Shown here one piece after another: positions 1 through 5,157 of a stretch of DNA of 5,157 bases. Numbering within the stretch: the stretch's first letter is position 1; each line of letters begins with the position of its first letter. The notes beneath the pieces are model-generated. The model was not told where the DNA came from. It was given only the letters and a program-made list of their open reading frames with translations, and searched no databases. Source of the stretch: Pseudolabrys sp. Lineage in GTDB: Bacteria; Pseudomonadota; Alphaproteobacteria; Rhizobiales; Xanthobacteraceae. The position numbers were made by a program, and so were the translations under genes. Location: positions 1-5,157 of the forward strand of contig JAQSCR010000046.1 of assembly GCA_029945495.1 (NCBI GenBank), read 5' to 3'.

Positions 1-1029
1 AGGTGAAGAAGAAGCCGCCGAGCCCGTCGTCGCCTTGCCATCCGCCTCGATCTTGCTCGCATCGATGCCGCTCTTGTCGGCGACGCGGCGGGTGATGGTG
101 GTAAATTCCATCGCCTTTAAGAAAGCGATCAGATTTTTGTAGTCCGGCTCGTGCACGGCGAGCTGATCGACCGGCACGTCGAGCGGCACGTTCTGGTCGA
201 GCGTGACCAGCTTTTTGGAAATGCGCGCGATCTCGGCATTGTCGATCAAGGTCTGCCGGCGCTTGTCCTGCTTGATCTCGCCGGCGCGCTTGAGCAACGT
301 TTCGAGATCGCCATATTCGCCGATCAGCTGCGCCGCGGTCTTGACGCCGATGCCGGGCACGCCGGGCACGTTGTCAGAGCTATCGCCGATCAGCGCCTGC
401 ACCTCGATCACCTTGTCCGGGCCGACGCCGAATTTCTCCATCACCTCGGCCGGGCCGATGCGCTTGTCCTTCATGGTGTCGTACATGGTGACGCCATTGC
501 CGACGAGCTGCATCAAATCTTTATCGGAAGAGACGATTGTTGCGGTGGCGCCGGCCTCGGTCGCCAGCCGCGCATAGGTCGCGATCAAATCGTCGGCTTC
601 GAAGCCGGCCTGCTCGAGGCACGGGATTTCAAAGGCGCGCACCGCGTCGCGGATCAGCGGGAACTGCGGCCGCAGGTCTTCCGGCAGATCGGGCCGGTGC
701 GCCTTGTATTCGGGATACATTTCGGTGCGGAAGGTCTTTTCCGATTTGTCGAAGATCACGGCCAGATGGGTCGGCTTGTCGTCGGCCTTCATTTCGGCGA
801 GCAGCTTCCACAACATGTTGCAGAAGCCGAGCACGGCGTTGACCTGCAGGCCGTCGGACTTGCGGGTCAGCGGCGGCAGCGCGTGATAGGCGCGGAAAAT
901 GTAGCCGGAGCCGTCCACCAGGAAGACGTGGTCGCCCTTTTTCAGCGCTCGCGCCGCCGGATTCCCCGCAACGGGGGCGGCTTTGTCGGCAGCGGATTTC
1001 GGGGCGGCTTTGGCTTTTGATGTCGGCAT
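1..1029 (-). CDS. polA: DNA polymerase I, N-terminal part (5'-3' exonuclease domain), partial
   Basis: This is the first 343 codons of DNA polymerase I, which removes RNA primers and fills gaps in replication and excision repair in the cytoplasm. The frame stays open to the left edge, so the polymerase part lies outside the window. Residues 1-30 form an Ala/Lys/Pro-rich extension. The FEN-like nuclease follows from about residue 32 to 315, with the expected acidic metal ligands: D39 in VDGSGYIFRAYHA, D94 in IFDK, E144/D146/D147 in FEADD, D169/D171 in SSDKD, and D216/D219 in IGDSSDNVPGVPGIG. The helical-arch motif FRTEMYPEYKAHR is at 100-112. A low-complexity Ser/Ala/Thr linker begins near 330. 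The ATG at 1029 is the only start fitting the domain; no in-frame start is seen just upstream and there is no clear Shine-Dalgarno. Nothing in the catalytic motifs looks damaged. A full protein of about 1000 residues is expected for the family. Confidence 0.97.
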   Translation of the reverse strand, partial: MPTSKAKAAPKSAADKAAPVAGNPAARALKKGDHVFLVDGSGYIFRAYHALPPLTRKSDGLQVNAVLGFCNMLWKLLAEMKADDKPTHLAVIFDKSEKTFRTEMYPEYKAHRPDLPEDLRPQFPLIRDAVRAFEIPCLEQAGFEADDLIATYARLATEAGATATIVSSDKDLMQLVGNGVTMYDTMKDKRIGPAEVMEKFGVGPDKVIEVQALIGDSSDNVPGVPGIGVKTAAQLIGEYGDLETLLKRAGEIKQDKRRQTLIDNAEIARISKKLVTLDQNVPLDVPVDQLAVHEPDYKNLIAFLKAMEFTTITRRVADKSGIDASKIEADGKATTGSAASSSP

Positions 1030-1118
1030 GGCCCGAATGTGGGCCGTGATGCCCTGTTTGGCAAGGCTCCATCCACAGCCGTTATTCCAGGGCGCGCCGA
1101 GACCCAGATTGGTGAATA

Positions 1119-1158
1119 GCGGCCTGTCCGTTTCTTGCGATCGGAAGGGACAGGCCGC
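1119..1158 (-). terminator. Candidate terminator hairpin downstream of the AraC-type gene
   Basis: A perfect 11-bp dyad, GCGGCCTGTCC at 1119-1129 with GGACAGGCCGC at 1148-1158, encloses an 18-nt loop in which CTT (1134-1136) can pair with AAG (1145-1147). It starts 12 bp past the stop codon of the AraC-family gene and about 90 bp before the polA start, a suitable place to separate the two minus-strand units. On the minus strand the stem is followed only by TATT, not a T-tract, so it is not a textbook intrinsic terminator. It could instead be a protein-binding dyad in the polA upstream region. Confidence 0.4.
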
Positions 1159-1170
1159 CGTCAGAGGGCG

Positions 1171-2052
1171 CTATTTCAGCGGAAGGAAAACTTCCGCGAC
1201 CGCCTCATGCTCCGGCACCTCCGGGAAGAAGCTCAGCCGCTGGCAATAGATCGGGAAGTCGCGTGCTTCCTCGCCGCTGGCCGGAAGCCAGTCGCGATAA
1301 AGGTAGAGCGCGGCGGGCTCCAGATTGTCGGTGTAGCCGACGACGCGCAGCACCGCGCAGCGTCCGCCGGGGATCTCGCCGGCTTTGATCTGCTCGCCAT
1401 TCGCCTCGACCGGTTGGTCGGTCCCGACACAAAGGTCCACGCTATAGTCGGCAGGCGACGCAGGACGCCGCTCTGAACGCCAGACATTGAAGGTCGGACT
1501 TGTCTTGGGATGAAGGCCAGCGGCCGTGCGCCACGCGATGAACCGCTGGATGGTGGCGCCGAGCGACGCCGGATCGCCCCGATGCTCCATGATCGCCACC
1601 GGCGTGGGAGGCACCTCGCGAATCGTCACGTCGTCAGCGATAAAAGTCTTCTGCATGAGCTTGCTCCTCGCGTTGTCGAGAGGCCCGAAGGCCGCAAGCC
1701 ACGGCTCCCAGTCGGGAGACTTCCGGAACGATGAAGGCGATTGCCCGAACCGTTGCCGAAAGGCGCGGGCGAAGGCGTCCGGTGCATCGTAACCGGCATC
1801 CATCGCTATGTGCGTGACGCTTTGGGCGTCCCTGTAGGCCAGCTGGTGCGAAGCGCGCTTCATGCGGGCAAGCTGGACATAGCGATGCACGGATAACCCG
1901 AAGGTTGCCGTAAACTGCCGGTGGAAATGAAACTTCGAGAAGCTCGCAACGCTGCTCACCGTTTCCAGGTCCAGATCACTGTCAAGATGCCGGTCAATAT
2001 GGTCCAGCACCCGCCGCATCCGGGCCTGATAGTTTTGAAGCACCGCCTTCAT
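1171..2052 (-). CDS. AraC-family transcriptional regulator with GyrI-like effector domain
   Basis: A 293-residue DNA-binding regulator, probably sensing a small molecule. The N-terminal domain (residues about 8-111) is an AraC/XylS double helix-turn-helix. The first helix pair lies around LDLETVSSVASFSKFHFHRQF (29-47) and the second around SVTHIAMDAGYDAPDAFARAF (78-98), followed by the signature end FGQSPSSFRK (102-111). Residues about 136-291 match the GyrI/SbmC-like ligand-binding fold, with EVPPTPVAIMEHRG near the start, YRDWLPASG near 252-260 and a terminal AEVFLPL. The HTH-first, GyrI-last order is typical of this subfamily. The open frame extends upstream to 2154. I chose the ATG at 2052 because the extra 34 residues resemble no domain, and because GGGAC lies about 2-6 bases before this ATG with GGAG about 10 bases further up. 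It stands alone, and no target gene is evident beside it. The ligand cannot be told from sequence. Confidence 0.9.
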   Translation of the reverse strand: MKAVLQNYQARMRRVLDHIDRHLDSDLDLETVSSVASFSKFHFHRQFTATFGLSVHRYVQLARMKRASHQLAYRDAQSVTHIAMDAGYDAPDAFARAFRQRFGQSPSSFRKSPDWEPWLAAFGPLDNARSKLMQKTFIADDVTIREVPPTPVAIMEHRGDPASLGATIQRFIAWRTAAGLHPKTSPTFNVWRSERRPASPADYSVDLCVGTDQPVEANGEQIKAGEIPGGRCAVLRVVGYTDNLEPAALYLYRDWLPASGEEARDFPIYCQRLSFFPEVPEHEAVAEVFLPLK

Positions 2053-2212
2053 CGTCCCTGCTCCGTGGCGGCTCCAGTTAGTCGCAGACGGCCATAACGT
2101 GCTCGACCGATCTTGCGGTTTGGCATGGATCGACCCGAATTTTCCAACGACCACTGGCAGGCGAGCATCGGCAGTCGCGGAATGGCTGCGCGCTTATGAG
2201 TCTACGCCCTAA
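2039..2212 (+). other. Possible 3' remnant of a plus-strand gene upstream of the AraC-type gene
   Basis: A plus-strand frame is open from just after a TGA at 2036 to a TAA at 2210-2212. Its second half reads like real protein, including the string GLAWIDPNFPTTTGRRASA and the ending AEWLRAYESTP. There is no ATG; a GTG at 2099 is the only plausible start and lacks a ribosome binding site. The frame overlaps the first few codons of the AraC-family gene on the other strand. I do not recognise the family. It may be the tail of a decayed gene or chance open frame in GC-rich DNA. Its stop codon coincides with the IS target site. Confidence 0.22.
2209..2212. repeat. Left copy of 4-bp target-site duplication (CTAA)
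   Basis: CTAA directly abuts the left terminal inverted repeat and recurs directly after the right one at 3643-3646. Four-base duplications with the consensus YTAR are known for the IS701 family, and CTAA fits. Confidence 0.85.
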
Positions 2213-2229
2213 CACTACTTTGGCAGATT
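2213..2229 (+). repeat. Left terminal inverted repeat of the IS
   Basis: CACTACTTTGGCAGATT is the exact reverse complement of the sequence at 3626-3642. TTGGCA at 2220-2225 inside it differs from the sigma-70 -35 consensus at one base and points inward, so the repeat may also supply part of the transposase promoter. No convincing -10 follows at normal spacing. Confidence 0.93.
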
Positions 2230-2242
2230 AACGAAGCGTTAA
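2228..2242 (+). promoter_or_regulatory. TTAA-N7-TTAA palindrome, candidate CtrA-type site at the IS left end
   Basis: TTAACGAAGCGTTAA is a palindrome with 6-bp arms (TTAACG and CGTTAA) around a 3-base centre, and it matches the TTAA-N7-TTAA pattern bound by the alphaproteobacterial response regulator CtrA. It overlaps the last two bases of the left terminal repeat and lies 40-54 bp before the transposase start. That position suits a regulator of the transposase promoter, or a binding site for transposase or another host factor. The match is visible; binding is inference. Confidence 0.35.
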
Positions 2243-2256
2243 GGATTTGAGTTTGA

Positions 2257-2280
2257 GCTTCGATTCGGCTGAATCGGAGC
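2257..2280 (+). promoter_or_regulatory. Hairpin sequestering the transposase ribosome binding site
   Basis: GCTTCGATTC (2257-2266) pairs with GAATCGGAGC (2271-2280) over 10 bp with one G-U pair and a GGCT tetraloop. The 3' arm contains the GGAG Shine-Dalgarno (2276-2279), and the stem ends one base before the first ATG. In mRNA this would hide the ribosome binding site and hold down transposase translation. Similar sequestration, which also blocks translation of read-through transcripts, is known for several IS families such as IS10 and IS50. Confidence 0.6.
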
Positions 2281-2287
2281 GATGATC

Positions 2288-3622
2288 ATGGCACGGATCG
2301 AGAATTGGAATACGGAGTTGCGGACCTGGCTGTCGCCGTTTCTGGAGAAGCTGGGGCACAAGGCGCGGCGGCAGATGTGTCCGCTATATGTATCGGGGTT
2401 GATCGGTCCTGGTGACCGCAAGAGCGTTCAGCTGATGGCGGAACGATTTGCACCTGGCGATTATGATCAGTTGCATCATTTTGTTGCTGCAGGCGTTTGG
2501 GATGCGACTCCGTTGGAGACAGAACTGCTGGTCCATGCCGACAGACTTGTCGGCGGCAGCGATGCCATGCTCGTGATCGACGACACGGCGATGCCGAAAA
2601 AGGGCGAACACTCGGTCGGCGTAGCTCCGCAATATGCTTCAACCCTGGGCAAGACCGCCAACTGCCAAACGCTGGTGTCACTGACGCTGGCGCGAGGTGA
2701 AGTGCCGGTGATGGTAGCGCTACGTCTTTTCCTCCCCGACAGTTGGACGAACGATCGAGTTCGATTAAAGCGGGCCGGCGTTCCAGCCGAATATCAAACG
2801 GCCCGGACGAAGCCGGAGATCGCGCTCGCGGAGATCGATCGCATAATGGCGGCCGGGGTGCGTTTTGGCTGTGTGCTGGCAGATGCCGGCTATGGGCTCA
2901 GCGCACCGTTCCGCCAGGCGCTCACAGCTCGCGGCCTTGCCTGGGCCGTCGGTATCCCTCGTCACCTCAAGGTCTACCCTGTGGGGGTGAAGCTTGTCTG
3001 GCCAAAGGCCGTGCGCGGGCGTCCCCGCAAGCGGCATATCCCAGATATTCTTTCAGCGGCGGCCGCAGACATGTTGGCCAATGCCAAGTGGCAAACTGTG
3101 AGCTGGCGAAACGGCACGAAGGGCCCGCTGAAAGCTCGCTTTGCCGCCGTCCGTGTGCGTACCGCCGATGGACCTCCGCAGCGGATCTGGGACATGGGTC
3201 AGCAGCACATGCCGGGCGATGAGGCCTGGCTCATCGGCGAACACCGGATATCGGGGGAGAAAAAATACTATCTCGCCAATCTACCGGCGGGCACGGACCT
3301 GCGCAGATTAGCTGCGACTATCAAAGCACGATGGATCTGCGAGCAGGCCCATCAGCAACTGAAAGAAGAGCTCGGCCTCGACCACTTCGAGGGGCGATCC
3401 TGGCAAGGCCTTCATCGTCACGCTCTCATGACAATGATCGCGTACGCATTCCTCCAGCATCGCCGTCTCGCAAAAGCGAGGCGGAAAAAAAAGAATCAAC
3501 GGGCCGCCACCTCAACCAAGCCTGCCGGCCGTGCGCCGAGCCATCATCGGGCTCATCGTTCAATTGCCACTTCAGCGATGCCCGCACTGCCGAAGATGGA
3601 TCAACGCCGAACCGCTACATGA
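2288..3622 (+). CDS. IS701-family transposase (DDE), with frame displaced at the C-terminus
   Basis: This is the 444-residue transposase of the surrounding IS, which would cut and join DNA at the terminal repeats. Likely catalytic residues are D98 or D99 in VIDDTAMPKKG, D199 in LADAGYG, and E352 in WICEQAHQQLKEELGLDHFEGRSW, the last block being the conserved C-terminal DDE helix. A basic GRPRKRH patch near 244 may contact DNA. Two ATGs compete, 2282 and 2288; I prefer 2288 because GGAG at 2276-2279 is 8 bases away from it but only 2 from 2282. An A8 run at 3485-3492 (codons 400-402, KKK) marks a break. After it this frame encodes a basic, low-complexity tail up to TGA at 3620, while the family-like tail lies in the +1 frame. 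The catalytic core is intact, so the protein may still function with an altered tail, or the tail may be restored by slippage. Confidence 0.9.
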   Translation: MARIENWNTELRTWLSPFLEKLGHKARRQMCPLYVSGLIGPGDRKSVQLMAERFAPGDYDQLHHFVAAGVWDATPLETELLVHADRLVGGSDAMLVIDDTAMPKKGEHSVGVAPQYASTLGKTANCQTLVSLTLARGEVPVMVALRLFLPDSWTNDRVRLKRAGVPAEYQTARTKPEIALAEIDRIMAAGVRFGCVLADAGYGLSAPFRQALTARGLAWAVGIPRHLKVYPVGVKLVWPKAVRGRPRKRHIPDILSAAAADMLANAKWQTVSWRNGTKGPLKARFAAVRVRTADGPPQRIWDMGQQHMPGDEAWLIGEHRISGEKKYYLANLPAGTDLRRLAATIKARWICEQAHQQLKEELGLDHFEGRSWQGLHRHALMTMIAYAFLQHRRLAKARRKKKNQRAATSTKPAGRAPSHHRAHRSIATSAMPALPKMDQRRTAT

Positions 3623-3626
3623 ATAA
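3492..3626 (+). pseudogene. Out-of-frame C-terminal tail of the transposase
   Basis: Read from 3492, one base ahead of the main transposase frame, the sequence encodes 44 residues beginning RINGPPPQPSLPAVRRAIIG and containing RCPHCRRW before TAA at 3624-3626. The PSLPAVRRAI and RCPHCRR strings are what I recognise as the normal end of this transposase type. The main frame there gives an atypical basic tail instead. One A fewer in the A8 run at 3485-3492 would fuse the two. Either the run gained an A (mutation or sequencing error) or polymerase or ribosome slippage joins them. The TAA shares its last base with the right terminal repeat. Confidence 0.65.
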
Positions 3627-3642
3627 ATCTGCCAAAGTAGTG
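3626..3642 (-). repeat. Right terminal inverted repeat of the IS
   Basis: AATCTGCCAAAGTAGTG is the exact reverse complement of 2213-2229. It begins at the last base of the out-of-frame transposase stop codon and is followed directly by the second CTAA. Confidence 0.93.
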
Positions 3643-3646
3643 CTAA
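3643..3646. repeat. Right copy of 4-bp target-site duplication (CTAA)
   Basis: CTAA immediately outside the right terminal repeat, identical to 2209-2212. Removing the IS and one copy rejoins the ancestral sequence as GCCCTAAAGCTCGCG. Confidence 0.85.
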
Positions 3647-3665
3647 AGCTCGCGCCCCGGAATGA

Positions 3666-3681
3666 CGGAAGAATTATTCCG
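3666..3681 (-). terminator. Weak stem-loop at the 3' end of the acyltransferase gene
   Basis: CGGAA (3666-3670) and TTCCG (3677-3681) form a 5-bp stem around a 6-nt loop overlapping the TAA stop. On the minus strand it is followed by TCATTCCGGGGCGCG. The stem is short and no T-run follows, so it is at best a weak 3' structure. The downstream GC-rich string resembles dispersed intergenic repeats of bradyrhizobia, which I note from memory only. Confidence 0.2.
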
Positions 3682-4738
3682 CCGGCTGCAGGATCGGCCG
3701 CGGCGCGGGTCTTTCCTTTTCCGGCACCAGCCAGAACCGGGCCGGCCGCTCGAACAGGAAATTCGCCGCGAGGCGACGCGCCGCCCAGAAGATGGCCAGC
3801 GAGCCGAAGACGCCGCAGGCGGTGACGATGACGGAGATCGTGCCGATATCGGTGACGATGCCGGTCTTGAGCAGCGCGGCGCGGCTGACCGCCATCGGCA
3901 GGAAGAAGGCGAGATAAATCACGATGGAATTGCGGCCGCAATAGCGCAGCGGCTTGAACACATCGTGCAGCGCCAGCAGCGAGGACACGGTGGCGACCGC
4001 GGCGGCGCCGATCAGGCCCATGCCGAGCGAGATGAACGGCAGCGCGGCCAGGCCTTCGTGCACCATGACGCCGTTGAACATGGCCCAGACCGCAAGGCCG
4101 CCCAAGGCGATCAGCGGATTGGCCTGCGCGTCGGCGGTCAGCGCGAAGACGTAACGCGCGGCGATATAGCCGGTGTAGAAATAGACGAAACGGGCGGCGA
4201 ACTCGTCCGGCACCATCCAGCCGGTATTGATCTGCGAAATTTCCAGCGCGGCGCCGATCAGCCAGATGGCCGGCCACGGCACGCGGCGCAGCAGCTTCAC
4301 CACGACGAAGAAGATCGGCAGCAGATAGATGAACCACAACGTGCCGAATGGATCGATCAGCGACAGAAGATAAAGCCGCGCGACCTCCAGCATGCCGCTC
4401 TCGGCGGCGATGCCGGGGGCCTTGAACACGAACTGGATGGTCATCCACAGCAGATAGAAATAGGCGAAGTGCACGACCTTGCGGTCGAGATAGGTGCGCC
4501 AGTCGCGGTCGATGACCTGCGCCAGGAACAGGCCTGAGATCATGAAAAAGTCGGGCATGCGGAACGGCCGCGCGAATTCGACCAGCGCATGCAGCCAGCC
4601 ATCCTTGCCGGCGGCCGCCTCGACGCCGAGCGTCGAATGCATCATCACCACGAAGACGATGCAGAAGCCCTTGGCGTAGTCGACCCAGTCGACGCGCCCG
4701 CCCGATCCGCCGTTCTGCATTTTATGGACACCGTTCAT
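3674..4738 (-). CDS. Acyltransferase family 3 (OafA/OpgC-like) integral membrane protein
   Basis: A 354-residue inner-membrane protein of the acyltransferase-3 family. Members move acyl groups, often acetyl or succinyl, onto extracytoplasmic glycans or lipids. The N-terminus has the family hallmark RVDWVDYAKGFCIVFVVMMHS (15-35), including the conserved His34, followed by RPFRMPDFFMISG (57-69). Roughly ten hydrophobic segments follow, among them about 90-107, 133-148, 156-165, 183-199, 207-223, 231-256, 270-285 and 299-319. LWFIYLLPIFF (134-144) and SIVIYLAFFLP (271-281) are further family-like blocks. The C-terminus is a Pro/Arg-rich cytoplasmic tail. I chose the ATG at 4738; another ATG is at 4720, and a TTG at 4816 would add residues with no family likeness. 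None has a good ribosome binding site. It is divergent from the UDP-glucose dehydrogenase gene, which suggests, without proving, a polysaccharide substrate. Confidence 0.87.
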   Translation of the reverse strand: MNGVHKMQNGGSGGRVDWVDYAKGFCIVFVVMMHSTLGVEAAAGKDGWLHALVEFARPFRMPDFFMISGLFLAQVIDRDWRTYLDRKVVHFAYFYLLWMTIQFVFKAPGIAAESGMLEVARLYLLSLIDPFGTLWFIYLLPIFFVVVKLLRRVPWPAIWLIGAALEISQINTGWMVPDEFAARFVYFYTGYIAARYVFALTADAQANPLIALGGLAVWAMFNGVMVHEGLAALPFISLGMGLIGAAAVATVSSLLALHDVFKPLRYCGRNSIVIYLAFFLPMAVSRAALLKTGIVTDIGTISVIVTACGVFGSLAIFWAARRLAANFLFERPARFWLVPEKERPAPRPILQPAE

Positions 4739-4925
4739 GATGCGGTCATGACAGATGTCGGTTTCATTACCGTTTACGCGACCGCAGAAACCATGGCCGG
4801 TTTGGTACGCTCGCAACGCCGAACCGGCTCTGCTATGGAAACAACGGCGGTTTTAGCCACCGGCCGTTAACCATGCCGACGGCCGGCTTGCGAACTAACG
4901 ACTTTGTGGCACTGGATTTGTAGCC
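4739..4925. promoter_or_regulatory. Shared divergent upstream region with several inverted repeats
   Basis: This 187-bp gap must contain the promoters of both flanking genes, but I find no convincing -35/-10 pair for either. It holds several dyads: TGCGGTC (4741-4747) with GACCGCA (4780-4786), GGTTTC (4760-4765) with GAAACC (4787-4792), GCCGGTT (4796-4802) with AACCGGC (4822-4828), and CCGGCCGT (4860-4867) with ACGGCCGG (4879-4886). Confidence 0.5.
4860..4886 (+). promoter_or_regulatory. Inverted repeat upstream of UDP-glucose dehydrogenase gene
   Basis: CCGGCCGT and ACGGCCGG form a perfect 8-bp dyad with an 11-bp spacer that includes TTAACCATG. It ends 39 bp before the start codon at 4926, so it could be an operator or a leader hairpin. 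No regulator can be named from the sequence. Confidence 0.3.
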
Positions 4926-5157
4926 ATGCGCGTCGCCATGATCGGCTCGGGTTATGTCGGCCTCGTTTCCGGGGCCTGTTTCGCCGATTTCGGCCATGAG
5001 GTCGTTTGCGTCGACAAGGACAAGGCCAAGATCGCCGCGCTCAATGCCTGCGAGGTGCCGATCTATGAGCCGGGCCTGACCGATCTGGTCGCCGCCAATG
5101 CCAAGGCCGGCCGGCTGAAATTCACCACCGATCTGGCCAGCGCCGTTAAGGATGCCG
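4926..5157 (+). CDS. ugd: UDP-glucose 6-dehydrogenase, N-terminal part, partial
   Basis: The first 77 codons of a UDP-glucose/GDP-mannose dehydrogenase; the gene continues past the right edge. The family oxidises UDP-glucose to UDP-glucuronate using two NAD+, feeding exopolysaccharide, capsule and related pathways in the cytoplasm. The Rossmann fold opens with MRVAMIGSGYVGLVSGACFA. GSGYVG at 7-12 is the dinucleotide-binding glycine loop, and D30 in VCVDKDKAKI is the acidic residue at the end of strand 2 that binds the NAD ribose. EVPIYEPGLTDLV (43-55) is a second strongly conserved family block. The closely related GDP-mannose dehydrogenases share the fold, but IYEPGL and the compact N-terminus favour UDP-glucose. 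The ATG at 4926 begins exactly at the fold; only a weak GGA at 4914-4916 precedes it. The catalytic cysteine region is outside the window. Confidence 0.93.
   Translation, partial: MRVAMIGSGYVGLVSGACFADFGHEVVCVDKDKAKIAALNACEVPIYEPGLTDLVAANAKAGRLKFTTDLASAVKDA

Larger units (their letters stand above)
2213..3642 (+). mobile_element. Complete IS701-family insertion sequence, 1430 bp
   Basis: The element is bounded by 17-bp perfect inverted repeats (2213-2229 and 3626-3642) and flanked by CTAA direct repeats, so both ends and the target duplication are intact. It carries one transposase gene read left to right. Length, single ORF, YTAR-type target and DDE motifs all fit the IS701 family. It sits between the upstream region of the AraC-family gene and the 3' end of the acyltransferase gene, interrupting neither. 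Intact ends and duplication suggest a fairly recent insertion, but a reading-frame shift near the end of the transposase may affect activity. Confidence 0.93.

Noticed and set aside
151..1020. Long plus-strand open frame of 289 codons
   Set aside because: It is exactly antisense to polA. Its His/Asp/Leu-rich composition is the usual shadow of a GC-rich coding strand, while the minus strand has all the nuclease motifs.
2053..2154. 34-residue N-terminal extension of the AraC-family regulator
   Set aside because: The extension has no domain likeness, and the ATG at 2052 has a GGGAC just upstream and begins right at the HTH domain.
3331..3825. Plus-strand frame crossing the right IS end
   Set aside because: It is the -1 frame of the transposase running past the terminal repeat into the flank. 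It has no recognisable domain and is not the family-like tail.
3662..4537. Plus-strand open frame of 291 codons opposite the acyltransferase
   Set aside because: The translation is an Arg/Asp/Gln/His-rich low-complexity string without domains, whereas the minus strand gives a coherent membrane protein.
4739..4816. N-terminal extension of the acyltransferase from TTG at 4816
   Set aside because: It is a rare start with no ribosome binding site, and the extra residues are unlike the family.
4802..4839. Possible promoter TTGGTA with TGCTATGG
   Set aside because: The extended -10-like element is suggestive, but the spacing to the -35-like box is about 26 bases, too long for sigma-70.
1..5157. 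CRISPR, toxin-antitoxin, defence or retron-like system
   Set aside because: There are no spaced direct repeats, no paired small ORFs and no reverse transcriptase or nuclease module other than polA. Apart from the IS, the genes are ordinary chromosomal ones.

Overview
The window looks like chromosomal DNA from an alphaproteobacterium, most likely a Bradyrhizobium or Nitrobacteraceae relative. This rests on high GC content, codon use rich in G/C third positions, an alphaproteobacterial-style DNA polymerase I with an Ala/Lys/Pro-rich N-terminal extension, and an intergenic GC-rich motif resembling the dispersed repeats of that group. The taxonomic call comes from recognition only; no search was run.

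Layout. Positions 1-1029 (minus) hold the N-terminal third of DNA polymerase I (polA), covering the whole 5'-3' exonuclease domain; the gene runs off the left edge. A 141-bp gap with a strong dyad follows. Positions 1171-2052 (minus) encode an AraC-family regulator with a C-terminal GyrI-like ligand-binding domain. About 160 bp upstream of it lies a complete insertion sequence of 1430 bp (2213-3642). It has 17-bp perfect terminal inverted repeats, a 4-bp CTAA target duplication and one IS701-family DDE transposase. Next, on the minus strand, is a multi-pass acyltransferase-3 family membrane protein (3674-4738). It is divergent from the start of a UDP-glucose 6-dehydrogenase gene (4926 to the right edge, plus).

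How the parts relate. polA and the AraC gene are housekeeping and regulatory genes with no visible functional link. The acyltransferase and UDP-glucose dehydrogenase share a 187-bp divergent upstream region. Both would fit surface polysaccharide synthesis, one supplying UDP-glucuronate and the other possibly acylating a glycan, but this is inference.

The IS is the most informative part. Its left end carries a TTAA-N7-TTAA palindrome (a CtrA-type site) overlapping the terminal repeat, and a 10-bp hairpin that buries the transposase ribosome binding site. The transposase frame is displaced by one base at an A8 run near its 3' end, so the family-typical C-terminus with a CPHC motif is read out of frame. 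I see no defence system, CRISPR array, tRNA or rRNA. No gap without an annotated gene or IS is longer than about 190 bp.
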